From contig JAJTWR010000332.1 in assembly GCA_021613335.1 (NCBI GenBank), positions 2,281,001-2,345,000 of the forward strand: DNA of 64,000 nt, read 5' to 3'. The notes beneath the pieces are model-generated. The model did no database searches, had not been told where the DNA came from, and saw only the letters and a program-made list of their open reading frames with translations. Numbering within the stretch: the first letter of the stretch is position 1; each line of letters begins with the position of its first letter. Shown here piece after piece: positions 1 through 11,600 of this stretch. Origin of the DNA: Whitmania pigra (lineage: Eukaryota; Annelida; Clitellata; Hirudinida; Haemopidae). The position numbers and the translations under genes are program-made.

Positions 1-84
1 AGTATCATTTTTATTCTTATAAAATATATATTTATTATAGGTATAAAAGAGATATTTAATATAATATTATTCTCCTAACAACAG

Positions 85-2828
85 AAGAGCCTCAGAAATT
101 GAGAAAAGAATCTGCATCGTCTTCATCTTCACCATCTCCACCAACATCGTCGTCATCATCGTCATCATTGGTCATACCTACAGAGAATAAAAACACAGAA
201 GTTCATTTCAAGACAGGGGGGTTATACCATGGATTCATTAAGCCAAATTCAGGTCATCAACCCAACCCTTTTCCCCACTTTTCTGGACCAATTCACTTCA
301 ACCAGTCAGAGTCTTCCACTTTTATGACAGCTCCAGTGAATCACATCATGATAGCTAATAATATCCGCCAAGCGCATCATCCTTATAACCTTTTGTCCAA
401 TGAGGCAGTGGGGAACCTTCCAGGTGCGGGAATTCCACCTGGTGCTATTTTTAGGATGCCTTATGACGCAATGGATGCTTTCAAGCAAACCTATTTTCAA
501 GGTCAGTCAATACACACTACTAAAGCATTTATAAACATTACATCAATCAAGAAAAATTAAGAGAATTTATGTTCAGATTATGACTTAACTAATTGTCATT
601 GGAGGTGGAGGTATGTTTGGCCTGCATAGCACCCTCTCGTTTCTTGGGGGGCTGAGGGGCAAACCACGGCGTGGAATGCTGAGAAGAGCCGTGTTCTCGG
701 ACTTCCAACGCAAGGGGCTAGAAAAAGTTTTCATCAAGCAAAAATACATAAGCAAACCAGACAGGAAGAAGCTGGCAGAAAAACTCGGACTCAAAGATTC
801 TCAAGTTAGTGTTGGGCGAGTGAGTGAATGAATGAGTTATATCTGCAAGTAAATATTTCTCTGATCCGATGAACAGAAGTTTCATAAGACAAAATGGCGG
901 ATAGTTTTGTTCATTCATGCGTGCATGACGGACGCCATCCATTTATTAAAGGAGCGTGGAAAAGAAATATTAAAAATCTGGCGTCACATGTGACGTGATG
1001 ATGACGATCATTGATATTTTTATATCACCTTAAATAATGAAATTATTATTCTTTTAAATGCGTTATAATAATATTATATTCTGCAATATTATTGTTGTTG
1101 TCGTTGTTGCCACCACGCAACCTCAGCAATGCTTACACTAATATTATTAAAAGGAAATAATTATTTAAATAATGTAATTATTAACTTTTTACTGAATGGC
1201 ATTTACACGTCTACAAAAAAATCACAAATGATGAACTTCCAGCGCGATAATGATGAGTTCATCGCAACATCAATCTTCCTCTTTAATTATTCTGCACAAT
1301 CGAATTTTATGATTTGTAAGGTTATAACAGCTGTTGAAGGTCGTTTCAAAGATCATCACAAACGTGTGTTCAATTTCGTCTGTTTCATGATTAGTTTTTG
1401 AGTAATTTATGCGAGACTAGAATTTATTATCGATTCTCGTTTTCTACTCACTTTTATACATATTTATATTGTTTATAAATATTAGTGTTGCATTGTTTAT
1501 ACTTATTAATATTGTATCGTTTATAAATATTAATATTGTTGTAAACTTGAAAATTAATTAAGTTTATATTGCTAAAATAATTAAATCTAAATTTCATTAT
1601 ATTTGGTATCTTTGTCGGGCACGTGGTATCTAATATTTCTACAGAAAAGCATTCTCGATATTCACCTGACATTCAGCGAGAATCCAAACAACTTAGAAGC
1701 CCAAATATACATTTGCATCTTCTAAGTACCTCAATTCCTTAAATTACCTTCGATTATTCAGTTCCGTTAACTGAATACTTGCTTAATAAACTTACTCTAA
1801 AACTTACTAGTTCCCGGACCCCAGGTTATTTCAATATATTAATATTGTATTGTTTATACATAGTTATATTGTATTGTTACATAGTTAGATTGTATTGGTT
1901 ATATATTTTATGTGTTATCATGGGGATGTTGTGGGAGGCTTTATTCCAAAGAGAGCAGCATATGTGGACGATTCAACGTGTCCCACGCTTGTCATAGGAG
2001 TGAATTCACACGTGTTGAATGGATGAGTGCATTTGCTTTGCGCATGTCAACGGGTGCTTGAACTGAGTGAGCACGAATTATTAACATCGTGTTCATTAAA
2101 TATCAATTTAGAAAATTTCTAAAACAATCATTTGCATTATTATCTTATTTTCATATTTATAGGTGATATTTCTTAAATCGATATTACAAGAAGTTTAAAC
2201 TTTTTCCCAGGTGAAAATTTGGTTTCAAAACCGCAGAATGAAGTGGCGTAACAACAAAGAACGTGAAATGCTTACTTCAGTCTCCAACATCAACCAGAAA
2301 ATTAACAATCAAAGCACCAACAGCAGGATTATTGGATCGTGTGAAGGGATAAGAAGCGACGGAGTAGCCAATAATCACCTGGGCAAGAAATCTTTCCACC
2401 AATCAGAAGACGAGGCAGCATCGTTTAAAATCCCAAGCAACTCTCTTGGAAGGGAAAGGGATCAGTCTGCACCGACCAACAGAAACTTTTGTGGTTTTGA
2501 TGGAGTCATGTTTAGCAACAGTGCCGCAGATAATTTTAAAACGCCGTTTGGAGTTCACCCAAGAACTGATGAGCTCGTGACCTCTGTGCGTGACCTTGAT
2601 ACCATTAAACGAGAACCTATCAGCACCATCGGACAGAAAAAAGATGAATTAGACGTCGATCCGATCAATCGAGCGAAGGGTGACGACGAAGATGACATCG
2701 ACGAAGGAGATGACGATGATGATGATGATGATGATGACAGGGGAGGTAGAATGGTGACCTACACTGATTATTCAGACAATAATGATGACGATGATGACGA
2801 AGAAGATATCGACGTTGATTCGAGTTAA
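85..2828 (+). CDS. Dbx: Dbx-type homeobox transcription factor, 3' three exons (5' end outside the window)
   Basis: Seen: three phase-compatible exons, about 85-501 (acceptor at 84 or 95), 605 or 611-804, and 2211-2828. Donors are gtcagt at 502 and gttagt at 805; the last acceptor is tttttcccag. The homeodomain spans the last two exons. It begins KPRRGMLRRAVFSD, continues QKYISKPDRKKLAEKLGLKD, and ends in VKIWFQNRRMKWR, a near match to vertebrate DBX1/2. The intron falls between homeodomain positions 44 and 45, a site many homeobox genes use. The first exon is Ser-rich and then Pro/His/Gly-rich. The C-terminal tail is very acidic, with Asp runs partly from a GAT/GAC repeat near 2706-2737, and ends in DIDVDSS, like the acidic end of other Dbx proteins. 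Known: Dbx proteins are nuclear repressors that pattern interneurons. Start codon and N-terminal exon(s) lie left of the window; an AATAAA is at 3013. Confidence 0.93.
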
Positions 2829-4062
2829 ACGGTTGCAACGGTGATGCTATCCCAAGCAATGATGGCGATAATTGTGGAACTATTGTTGTAGGCTGAATTA
2901 AATTTTATTTAATCCATGATATTTTATAACAAACGCTTAATCATTGATGGCATCGAGTCAATCTAAATTCATCTTAGAATGTGTGTAAAAGATATTTAAG
3001 CGTATTAAAAACAATAAAAAATCATTGTCATTTTAATTTATTTATCACAACAAAGGATTAATTATGATGTCAAATAAAATTCACCAGTCACCTTTCAGAA
3101 ACGTTTTTAAATTCATTCAATAAAAGATGCATGTCAGATCATTTTTACAAAAATTCTGGTTGGAAACGGATTTAAATAAAAAAAAATTTTAGGACAGCGG
3201 ATTCCAAGAATGTAGTGGACTATGAATTGACTAATAATAATAATTTGTATTCAGCTTAAGAGTAAACATACAAGATTACGGTTTGTAACAATGACCACTC
3301 AAATTAATTACGAAGATCAAGTGAGAAGTGAACTGATTGAACAACTTTAATTAGATTCACGGTACTTTTAGAAGCAATCGGAAGCAACTAGTCTTTTTTT
3401 CTTTTTATGTTTTTGAGAATAGGCAAACAGAAGTACAGGATTTTCAAACGAAATCTATATGAACAAGTTTCTACAGAGATGGTACAAAATGGTGATATTC
3501 TTCTGAAAGAAGTGAATGGGAAACAAAATATACTTGTTGGCAATTTGTAACAATCACATCTAATTAATTAAAAATATTGGGAACATATATAATTATTTAT
3601 GACGTAACGGAAAGATGCAGCCAGTTTTATTATATTTTTCTTGAAAGCCATTACGCCACACTCATCTGGATTCCTTTAAATTTCTGAGCATACGAACTGC
3701 TTTTCAAGCGGATCACGTAGATTTCTGGAAAGAAGGAAACACTTAAGAATCGCTGCGTTTGACATGTGACTCTCGTTAAGATCTTCATATTTTCAGACGC
3801 AAATAATTCAAAAATGTACTTGAAAGCAATCTTTTATAGACTCGAACATTTTTTTCTTTTTTGCATAAAAGAACACAATTTAAAATATATTATATATTGT
3901 TTATTATCAAAATTTCGATTAATTTTAGACATCAACAAAAATATGAGTTCACTTTTATGACTTTATGTTACCAATAGAGACAACGCGGTGTATTTTTAAC
4001 ATTGCTCAGTTTTGATTGAGAAATTATTCATTTCCAAAAATTTCATAAAACATTTCCAAATT
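2829..4062. other. Dbx 3'UTR and Dbx-IFT27 intergenic spacer
   Basis: No supportable gene. The first about 200 bases are probably Dbx 3'UTR (AATAAA at 3013). The rest is AT-rich, with short open frames that look random, such as 3766-3960. The IFT27 promoter should lie just upstream of 4063, but no clear core element is visible. Confidence 0.6.
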
Positions 4063-5141
4063 ATGGCGGCGATGTTAAGAGCTAATTGCTTGATTGTGGG
4101 TTAGTTGTTTGCCATTTGTTTTTGTTTAATTAAAATAAGCGTTGTTGAAAATTGAACTTCCTATATTAAGGTGATGAGGCAGTAGGAAAAAGTGCCATAG
4201 GACAAGTCTTTCAGAGTGATAACTGTCAATTTCAAAAGAATTACATTATGGTTAGTTATTTTAAAATAACTGAGAAAACTGTTTATTTATAGTTAAAGCA
4301 CTGTTTATTTATTTATTCAGACGACGAGCCTTGAAATTTCATCAAGGGTTATTTTATTACCGGAACTTCACATTAACTTGGTAAGATGGAAGCAATGTAT
4401 GTAACTTAGATTTACTATTTTTTAGAATTTTATAATTATTCAATCTAGGAAATATTTTTAATGAGCACATCAGGCAAGGAATTGTTCTATGAGATGAATG
4501 CAAGGCAGGTTTGTTACAAGAGTTAAAGCTAAAACAAATAAGTTTGTAAATTTAGCTAAATTCTAGCTGAGTGATCCTGATATGGCCTTGATTGTGTATG
4601 ATGTAACAAATGAGGAATCTATTAAGTCAGTCACCAGATGGACAGAAAGAATTAGAAGTCTCAGAAACTCTAGGGACATTCCAAGTGAGAAGAGAGTTTC
4701 ATTCAGTTAATGAAATAAATATGTTAATAAGAGATCAAATAAAATGGAATCAATACTTTAATAAAACATAAGCTTTCTTTTCCACAGTTATTTTGGTGGG
4801 GAATAAAATTGACTTGGAGGAGCTAAGGAGGATCCCAAGTGACATGGGAGAACAAATGGCACAATCAATGGGCATGCATTACATGGAATGCTCAGCTGTG
4901 AATATCTGAAATTATTCGTATTTCATCAACATAATTGAAATTCATTTTAAATTGCAAGCTCTAATGTTTATTTTAGATTGTGTAAAAATTACAGACATTA
5001 AAGATAATCACAATTGTATTTACCGTGATTAGTTTGTTCATTTTAATTTACTTTTATTTTCAGAGGAACATGCAAAATGTTAGAGAGATTTTTCAATATT
5101 TGGCCCAGCAGCACTGTTCCTCCAAAAACCTGATCAACTAA
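4063..5141 (+). CDS. IFT27: Intraflagellar transport protein 27 (Rab-like small GTPase)
   Basis: Seen: seven exons, 4063-4099, 4171-4250, 4321-4380, 4449-4508, 4567-4684, 4788-4897 and 5064-5141, all with GT-AG borders and matching phases, giving 180 residues (human IFT27 is about 186). The P-loop GDEAVGKS spans the first intron. FQKNYIM-TT follows as switch I, then SGKELFYEM, VYDVTNEES, the guanine-specificity motif VGNKID and the ECSA motif. VYDVTNEES, FQKNY and GKELF match IFT27 more closely than ordinary Rabs. No C-terminal prenylation cysteine is present, as expected for IFT27. Known: IFT27 pairs with IFT25 in the IFT-B train and helps BBSome-dependent export from cilia. Odd: the switch II DxxG aspartate is replaced (reads STSG). 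The start is the first ATG of a short exon ending one base into the first P-loop glycine. An ATTAAA lies at 5184. Confidence 0.92.
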
Positions 5142-5374
5142 TCAAAGACCTTAGTGATTATAAGAGGCTTTTTTTGTTATTTTATTAAAGTCTTGTCTTA
5201 ATGTTCAACAATTTTATTCTAATCTATGAACTGTTAAGATGAACTTTTAATTGAATCTTACAAGTTTTTGGATAAATAGTTTACTTATAAACTCATTTTC
5301 GAAACAAAAATTCAAATTATGTTCAATTTCTATATTAATAAATATAAATTAATTGATAAAAATTAAAATGGAGA

Positions 5375-6340
5375 AAGCTTGATATTGACGACTTGGAGAG
5401 GTTTCTTCTGTCTTCTTTAGTAGTTGATCCAGTAGTTCGGTCTTCCATGGACATTGACCTCTACGAGTCAACCCTCACTGCCACATTGAACACATTCCTC
5501 CTGGAGACAGCTCCTCGCCTCAGCAAATACAAGCAACCTTGGTTCGATGCTGAATGCATGTGTGCAAGATGCCACCTTGCTATGCTCTGATGGAGAAAAG
5601 TGCCCAGGGAACATGTCAGGTCCGTTGCTCGATCCTACATCGGGCTTCTACACACTAAATGTCGACACTACTACAACAAGCATAAGAGGTACAGCATCCC
5701 GCCAGTGGCAGTTTGTTGGTGAGGCGACTGGTCTTGGAGGTGTAACCAAGGAAACAACTGCTCCAACTGCTGAAACCTACTGTAGATATTTGAACAAAAA
5801 TCTCAATGGCATCAGTGTGTCAACAGATGGTGCGCTGTCATCAAACTTCATGACCTCAGCTTCCATCTTCGGAGTTTCTGCTGCTCTGCCCTGCTGGTTT
5901 TGATGAATTCCAGAGGTTGATCAGCTCTCCCCAACAAGCAGCCTTGACCCCATTGCAACCTGGCTATTCAAGAAACTTTCCCATTTATTAGTTCCTTATC
6001 TCGTACATCTCTTCAATAAATCGTGATCCTTAGGCAAATTTTCTAGTTTTTTAAGGAAAGCATTTCAAGCAGTCATGAATGCGGTGGCGAGGCTTATTTG
6101 TGGTGGAAGATCTTCTAGTCTCCTCTCTTGAGAGATCTCCATTGAGGACAGGACCACCTTCAAAATCCTCCTTTTAATTTACAAAGACGCCAGGGGCGGC
6201 ATTCCTTAATACCTCACTGCACTTTTGACAGGCTCATCGTTTGTACCCAGCAAGGCTTCCCTCTGGTCCTCTGGCAACAAAACTTTTATTGTTCCTATGT
6301 CCCGGACTGCCAGGCAGGGAGACCGGTCGTTCCATGATGG
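5375..6340 (+). pseudogene. Degenerate L2/CR1-like non-LTR retrotransposon fragment
   Basis: Seen: reading across frames, 5390-5590 matches the linker after the endonuclease domain (LYESTLTATLNTFL, then PWFDAEC), 5590-5700 continues it in another frame, and 5925-6000 reads as an RT segment (SLDPIATWLFKKL, VPYLVHLFNKS). 6060-6330 reads as the RT C-terminal region (NAVARLI, EDRTTFKILLLIYKDARGG, ending in a GDRSF-like motif). Stops, frameshifts and a large missing middle show it is dead. Family: L2/CR1/Rex-like LINEs of animals, by the HWLP/TFKILLL-type end also seen in the copy at 51.9-52.25 kb. It runs straight into Gypsy sequence at about 6350. Confidence 0.75.
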
Positions 6341-6354
6341 AGGAAATCAAGTCT

Positions 6355-6777
6355 GGACGCCATCGAAGAGAGTTTGCTGAAGAAGATGGAGTCTTCGCCT
6401 GAGATTACAGTGATCCAAATCATCCGAAGTGTGTGCCTGGCAGGATCAAACGGTGACGGGGAAGACATGTCTACAAATTAGAAATCAATGGAAGAGTGCA
6501 CAACCGACACGCGAATCAGTTGAGAAAGCGAGAAACAGATGATGCACTGAAGGTAATGTGTGACACATTTGACTTGCCATTTCTTCTGCCAAGTGAGACA
6601 CTAGAAGCAGCATCTGAGGAAGCAAATAGCTCGGAGCCACCTGACTCAGCAGAGAATGAAGAAGTGCATGTCAGTCCGATGGAACAGCCAGAGTCACAAG
6701 CAAGACCAACAAGGACCCGTCGACCTCCAAGTAGACTTGAGATGGACTCTCAGAGGAAGAAGTACCTCATCGTATAG
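6355..6777 (+). pseudogene. Gypsy-type LTR retrotransposon, 3' end of pol
   Basis: Seen: one frame running to the stop at 6775-6777 carries the post-integrase signature of Gypsy pol: DYSDPNHPKCVPGRIKR, then VYKLEINGR, then RHANQLRKR, ending in an acidic and Arg/Pro-rich tail (PTRTRRPPSRLEM). Two in-frame TGA codons sit where Arg would be expected, consistent with CGA-to-TGA decay, so the copy is inactive. It lies directly before a polypurine tract and an LTR. No upstream gag, protease or RT belongs to it; LINE sequence occupies that place. Confidence 0.8.
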
Positions 6778-6787
6778 GATGGGGAGG

Positions 6788-6993
6788 TGTTGTGGGTGCG
6801 CATGCTAATTAGCCTATGCAGCTACAGGAGCTAGGAGCGGGAACTTCCTTTGTTCCATCTAGTTCATATAGCTGCATAGGGTGGTTAGCGTGTAGTTCTT
6901 GTGTCGTTCTTGTGTTAGTTAGTTGCGTGTATTGTCAGTAATAAAGGTGTGTGTTAGCTGTTAGTCTTGTCTTGATAGCTGCGAGTTATAACA
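6788..6993 (+). repeat. 3' LTR of the Gypsy remnant
   Basis: A purine-rich tract (ggatggggagg) ends just before TGTTGTGGG at 6788, and the block ends in GTTATAACA at 6993, giving TG...CA ends. An AATAAA signal lies at 6940. No matching 5' LTR was found in the window, so this is the surviving end of a truncated element. The right border is inferred from the TG...CA rule alone. Confidence 0.7.
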
Positions 6994-8632
6994 AGATCAA
7001 ACCATGAGAATTTGATTCATGTTTTTACCACTTAGCGCATGGAGGTGTCTGTAGATAATGACTTGGATCTCTCAAATGGTTCACAATTTAAAATTTTTAA
7101 AGACATGAAAATACTGATAAATGTTTTTAGATTTATTATATGTTTTTTGTTTTAAGTTTGATTTGTTCAGGTTGGAGATCGGAACATTTAATATTTGTTT
7201 ACAAAATATAGCTCCTCCTATTGCGGCTCCTCCCAAATGTTCATACTAATATCATTCTGGCGGGGGCAGTTTATCACCAGCCCACGCAATTGCTTTGATA
7301 CAAGTAACTAATGTAAAATATGAAAAAGTTTATAAAAACTCCTTAGGAATTACATTTGGAATTATGCATTGAATCAGTCAGAGAAAAGCCCTTGAAAATT
7401 GATAAAAGACATACAAAATTATTAGAAGGATTCGCTTAAAAATTTGATCATCGACGTTTACTTTTGAAAACCAGGCATTGAAAACCTCATAAAGGAATAT
7501 AAAATCTGAAGCGAAGAGTCTTGAGGTGCCAAAACGAGCACTTTAAACGTTCACTCGGAACACCATTTCCACGGTGATTTTGTCAGATCGCATTAATGAT
7601 GTGCTTAAGGGTTAGTGCTTAAATGCACTTGATTTATCTATGATGGCCATAAATAAAAATTGTTCCAAAAACATGAAACAACTGTACTATTGTAGAGGGG
7701 ATCCCCATTGTGCTATTGTTTTATCTCTTGCTAAAGACGTTTTTCAGAACAGAGCACAAATCGAATATCTTGCAATCAATAATCACTCAATAATTAAATT
7801 ACTTCACCTTGATTTCAGCATATGTGTATTTAATCAATATCTTAAAGGCAAGAAAACCCCAGGAGACATCTGACTTCATGATGTTGCAGCTTTCAACGTT
7901 TGAACGGAATGTTTGACAGACGTTAGACAATTTTTAAACCACAAACTGAAGCACTCGAATAACGTCAATCAAAGCTTGGTTCGAATCAAAATCCATATCA
8001 GAACTTTTGCTTGATTATTTAACGTTTATTTCATAAAACTTCCGAAACTACTCTCCTTAAATCGTCTGCCAATCATAACTGTAATACCATAACTGGCCGC
8101 TGTTATTCAGAATCAACTACCATATGGTTCATTTTTTAAATTTCAGCTCCCGACTTTTGGCTAGAATCAAAACAGTTCATCTCAAGTTGTGCGAGGATTT
8201 GCTCCACCTGGAAAAGCTGAAATGACATCCCTGGAGAAGAGCAATATCAACAGTTGCGTCTCTGATTGAAGTAAAAGTGAAGAGTAGATCTTAGATTTTA
8301 CATAGTATGTAAATCGATGATGACATGATCAGTCGTTAAACATTTTAAAGTTACTATAACATATCAAAAAGGAAATCCTAGGCATGTTAGATCGTCATTT
8401 GTGCGAATTATGAAGCCAAGTGCAGACAAACATCAAAAAGAGGTAAACCTCTTAACAGTGTCCTTGGAACAAAAAGACTCGTCAACAGAAACACATGGAA
8501 TTATGTTATGTATTTACAAATTTTAGTATGGTTTTAAGAAAATGTCTGGATCCAAAAAAGGATTCCTTTAGTCATTTTTCAAATAAAAATCAGTCATTTA
8601 AGAGTCGCATGATTGTGATTCCAGTTATTTGT
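6994..8632. other. Intergenic, mostly featureless, with one dispersed repeat copy
   Basis: No gene can be supported; the 77-codon open frame at 7640-7873 has no recognisable motif. Bases 8150-8265 resemble 27815-27940 and are listed separately. The right end, below 8633, should hold the 3'UTR of the minus-strand coiled-coil gene. Confidence 0.5.
8150..8265. repeat. Dispersed repeat, copy A
   Basis: Shares with 27815-27940 a run beginning ttttggcta, followed by tcatctcaagtt and then a gga(a)aag(g)...ctg/gtgaa block. By eye about 60-65% of bases agree over about 115 bases. No coding potential or termini recognised; probably two decayed copies of one transposable element. Confidence 0.5.
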
Positions 8633-11600
8633 TCAAGAGAAGTCTTGAACTAAGGAGTTCAGAAGCATATTCCTTCTTTCATCAGGTGTAAGTATAGTTG
8701 AACCACGATGTCTTTGAGGAGAATGTTGCAGGGGAACTAAGTTTTGACATTCCTGGCGCTTGCGATTGACGTTGGGGGAGCGACTTATGTGAATCACTGA
8801 ATTCCCCCCATTAATTGAGCCGTTCCCTGTTCTTAGTCTCTGGCCATCTTCAGTGTGTCTCCTACTACTGTAGTGCTTCCTCTGAGGGGGCTTCAGTCGA
8901 TTGTTCCTGGAATGGTGTCTCAATCCATCTGAACTAGAGCTGAGGTCGCTCGGCATTTCGTTCTCGCTATCGCTTTCGAACGGGAAGTCTCGAGCGTCAT
9001 CCAATTTGCAGTTGTCATCGGAGCGTCGACGGCTTTCAGTCTGTCCTGTGAAGGCGCTGAAGGATTTTCGGGTGGGAGATATGCTACCCAACGACGCACT
9101 CAATTTCACTGCTCCATTTTGACTGAGTTTCATGTTCTCATCAGTGCTGGCTAAGAAATCGATAGACTTGTGGCTGGTTCTGTTGGATGTCTTTGTCTTT
9201 TTGTCTGTGACCTTCTTAGAACGCTTCGAAGAGTTTTTCTGACATGAACAAATAAGTCATAAAGTTTATATGGTCTAAGTCACATAAATATGTAAAATTT
9301 ATGTAAATATATGCAAATTCTGATAATAAATATGACATTATGCTGAAGTGAGATTCCATTCGCCAGCGACTTTAAATAACGAGATCAAATATTATTTGTT
9401 GGAACCCTTGCGATCGGCTAGTAACTGGATTCCAGATAAGCCTTACTTCAACAACTAAACGTCAAGCTAACTAGCTAGCTAACTAACTAACTCCGCAATG
9501 ATGTTACTATCATTTGTCAATTATCAATGCAGTTTGTATGTAGAAATCTACACGTTTGTATGTACCAGCTGCAGCTGATGGACTAAGTTAAAGTTTATAA
9601 CTAGACGTTGACAATGAAGACTGGATATTACTAGGATCTGAAAACTCTGGTTTTCAGAAAGTCAGTACTGCCAACAAAAAGCCAACAGTATTCGGTTAAA
9701 CACGATGAATTATCTATCTGACGATGACATTTTTTTTCTTGTCTTGAATCAAGTAGTCTCATTAAAAAGGTATTCTTACGGTGCAATGCCATGCTATTAT
9801 CATCAGCTCATGTCGAGAGGTTAAATTCCGCGGTACTAATTTAGAATCACCGACCCAACAGACTAAATGATTCCATGTTTGAGAAACATTTGCTTTTAAA
9901 AAAATAGTAAACTTATTTGATAAACGGAAGTGATTGTGTTAAAGTGTTAAAATGTGTTGAAAAAAGTGTTTGTTAAACGTAGACCTAATTTCCTTTTTTT
10001 TTAATAAAGTGATTTTTATGGCAATTAAAATACTTTTGCAAATGAAATTGACTATGATTTTGTCTAAATCACTCCAACAAGGATCATAACCATCACTGCA
10101 TTCAGATGAATGTTATATTACATTACGTTGTATTGTGCTACATTTTGTTGTGCATACAATACAAAATACGGAGTAATAAAAAATACGATTCAGCAAAAAA
10201 ATAAAATACTGAGATTTGCTTAGAAATTAAACAGAAGAAAAAGAAAATGGTTTTTATGGATATGAATATTTATTTCAAAAGAAAGACTTTTTATATTTTA
10301 AAATGAATAGTTTATAAATTGGAATATTTTACAACTTCTTGAATTGATAATTACCTTTATTGAATTTTTGCAAATTCAATATTGGCTGAATGTTTGGATA
10401 GATGGTTGATTGACTAGTTGGTTGATTGGTTGGTTTTAATTCCAAAATAAATATTGAGCACTTTTTTCGGATGAAATTTTGAATCATCAAACCATTAGAT
10501 CTGAAAGAATTAAAAATGACATAACTCGGACTCTTAGCTTCAGGTTCTTTCGTGCCACCTCTTCTGGGAGAATTTGAAATTGCCTTTTTTCAATTTGTTT
10601 GTTTCTGTCTTTGGATTTGACTCCAGATCCTTAAGTTGCGTTGTCTTTCGATTTCCTCCTTCTCTCTCTTTTCTTTGTCATATTTGTACCACGTCAGTTC
10701 TCTTAACCTCCAAGCAGGAGTCTTGTTCATTTTCAGTAAGGACCTCTACCACGGATTCGGCCGCTGCTGCATTGTTCTCTGCTTCCTTCATCACCCATGC
10801 AACTCGAGAATAAGTGCGGGAATAAGACGAGATGCCGGAATCACAAAATCAAAAGTCGAATCAAAAGAACAGTTGATTTACAAAGAGGAGCGGCTTTTCG
10901 ATTCCGTCAATACAAAGATTTCCGAGAAGCAGCATTCAATTATTCGTCTGAAATGGGCTATGCAACAATAGGCAAAATTTTGCTTTAGAAAAGTTCAATA
11001 TATTTCAATTTATATATTTAATGTAGTTATTCATAAACAATTATTATGTTGTTATTGTGAAGATGATAAGTTCAAGAAAGGCCTGTGGCGCCAACTATTA
11101 ATAAGGGACAAATTGTTTACATTTATCTCCGGGTTGCGCATCGTGTATCGGCTTTATTGTTCGATAAAAGAAGATGAATGGCTCAAAATGAACTTAATTA
11201 ACCTCATCACATCTAGTCAGACAAGTGATTCATTGCTTGCTAACCACAGTCTTCATTATAAGCTCAATATTGTCTGAGTTTGTAGCTCTTTTGAACTGGA
11301 GTCTAATCAATTCGTATGCTTTTAATTTGATCTTTTTTATTAACACTTATTAACAATAAGTTATTAGTAATGTAGTATTTCATTGCAATGAGATGAATCA
11401 GGTGCATGTACCTGAACTGTGTGGTATGCAGATATTGGTCAATAGGTATATATGTAGTAACTAAAGAGCCTTGCCTCAGAAATCATTAAATTTTGTTTTT
11501 CTGTGTTTATGCCCGTCAAGAACTATTTCACAAAAACAATAAGGCGGGTGGTACAGAGACAGAATCTCCAACATCGAATTTTAGGTACTTGAATATGACA

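Noticed and set aside
99..560. Start of Dbx at position 99
   Set aside because: The codon is TTG, the frame is open upstream to an acceptor at 84 or 95, and this is an internal exon; its true end is the donor at 502, not the stop at 560.
10574..10988. Three overlapping plus-strand frames
   Set aside because: They overlie minus-strand coiled-coil-like sequence, begin without context and match nothing known.
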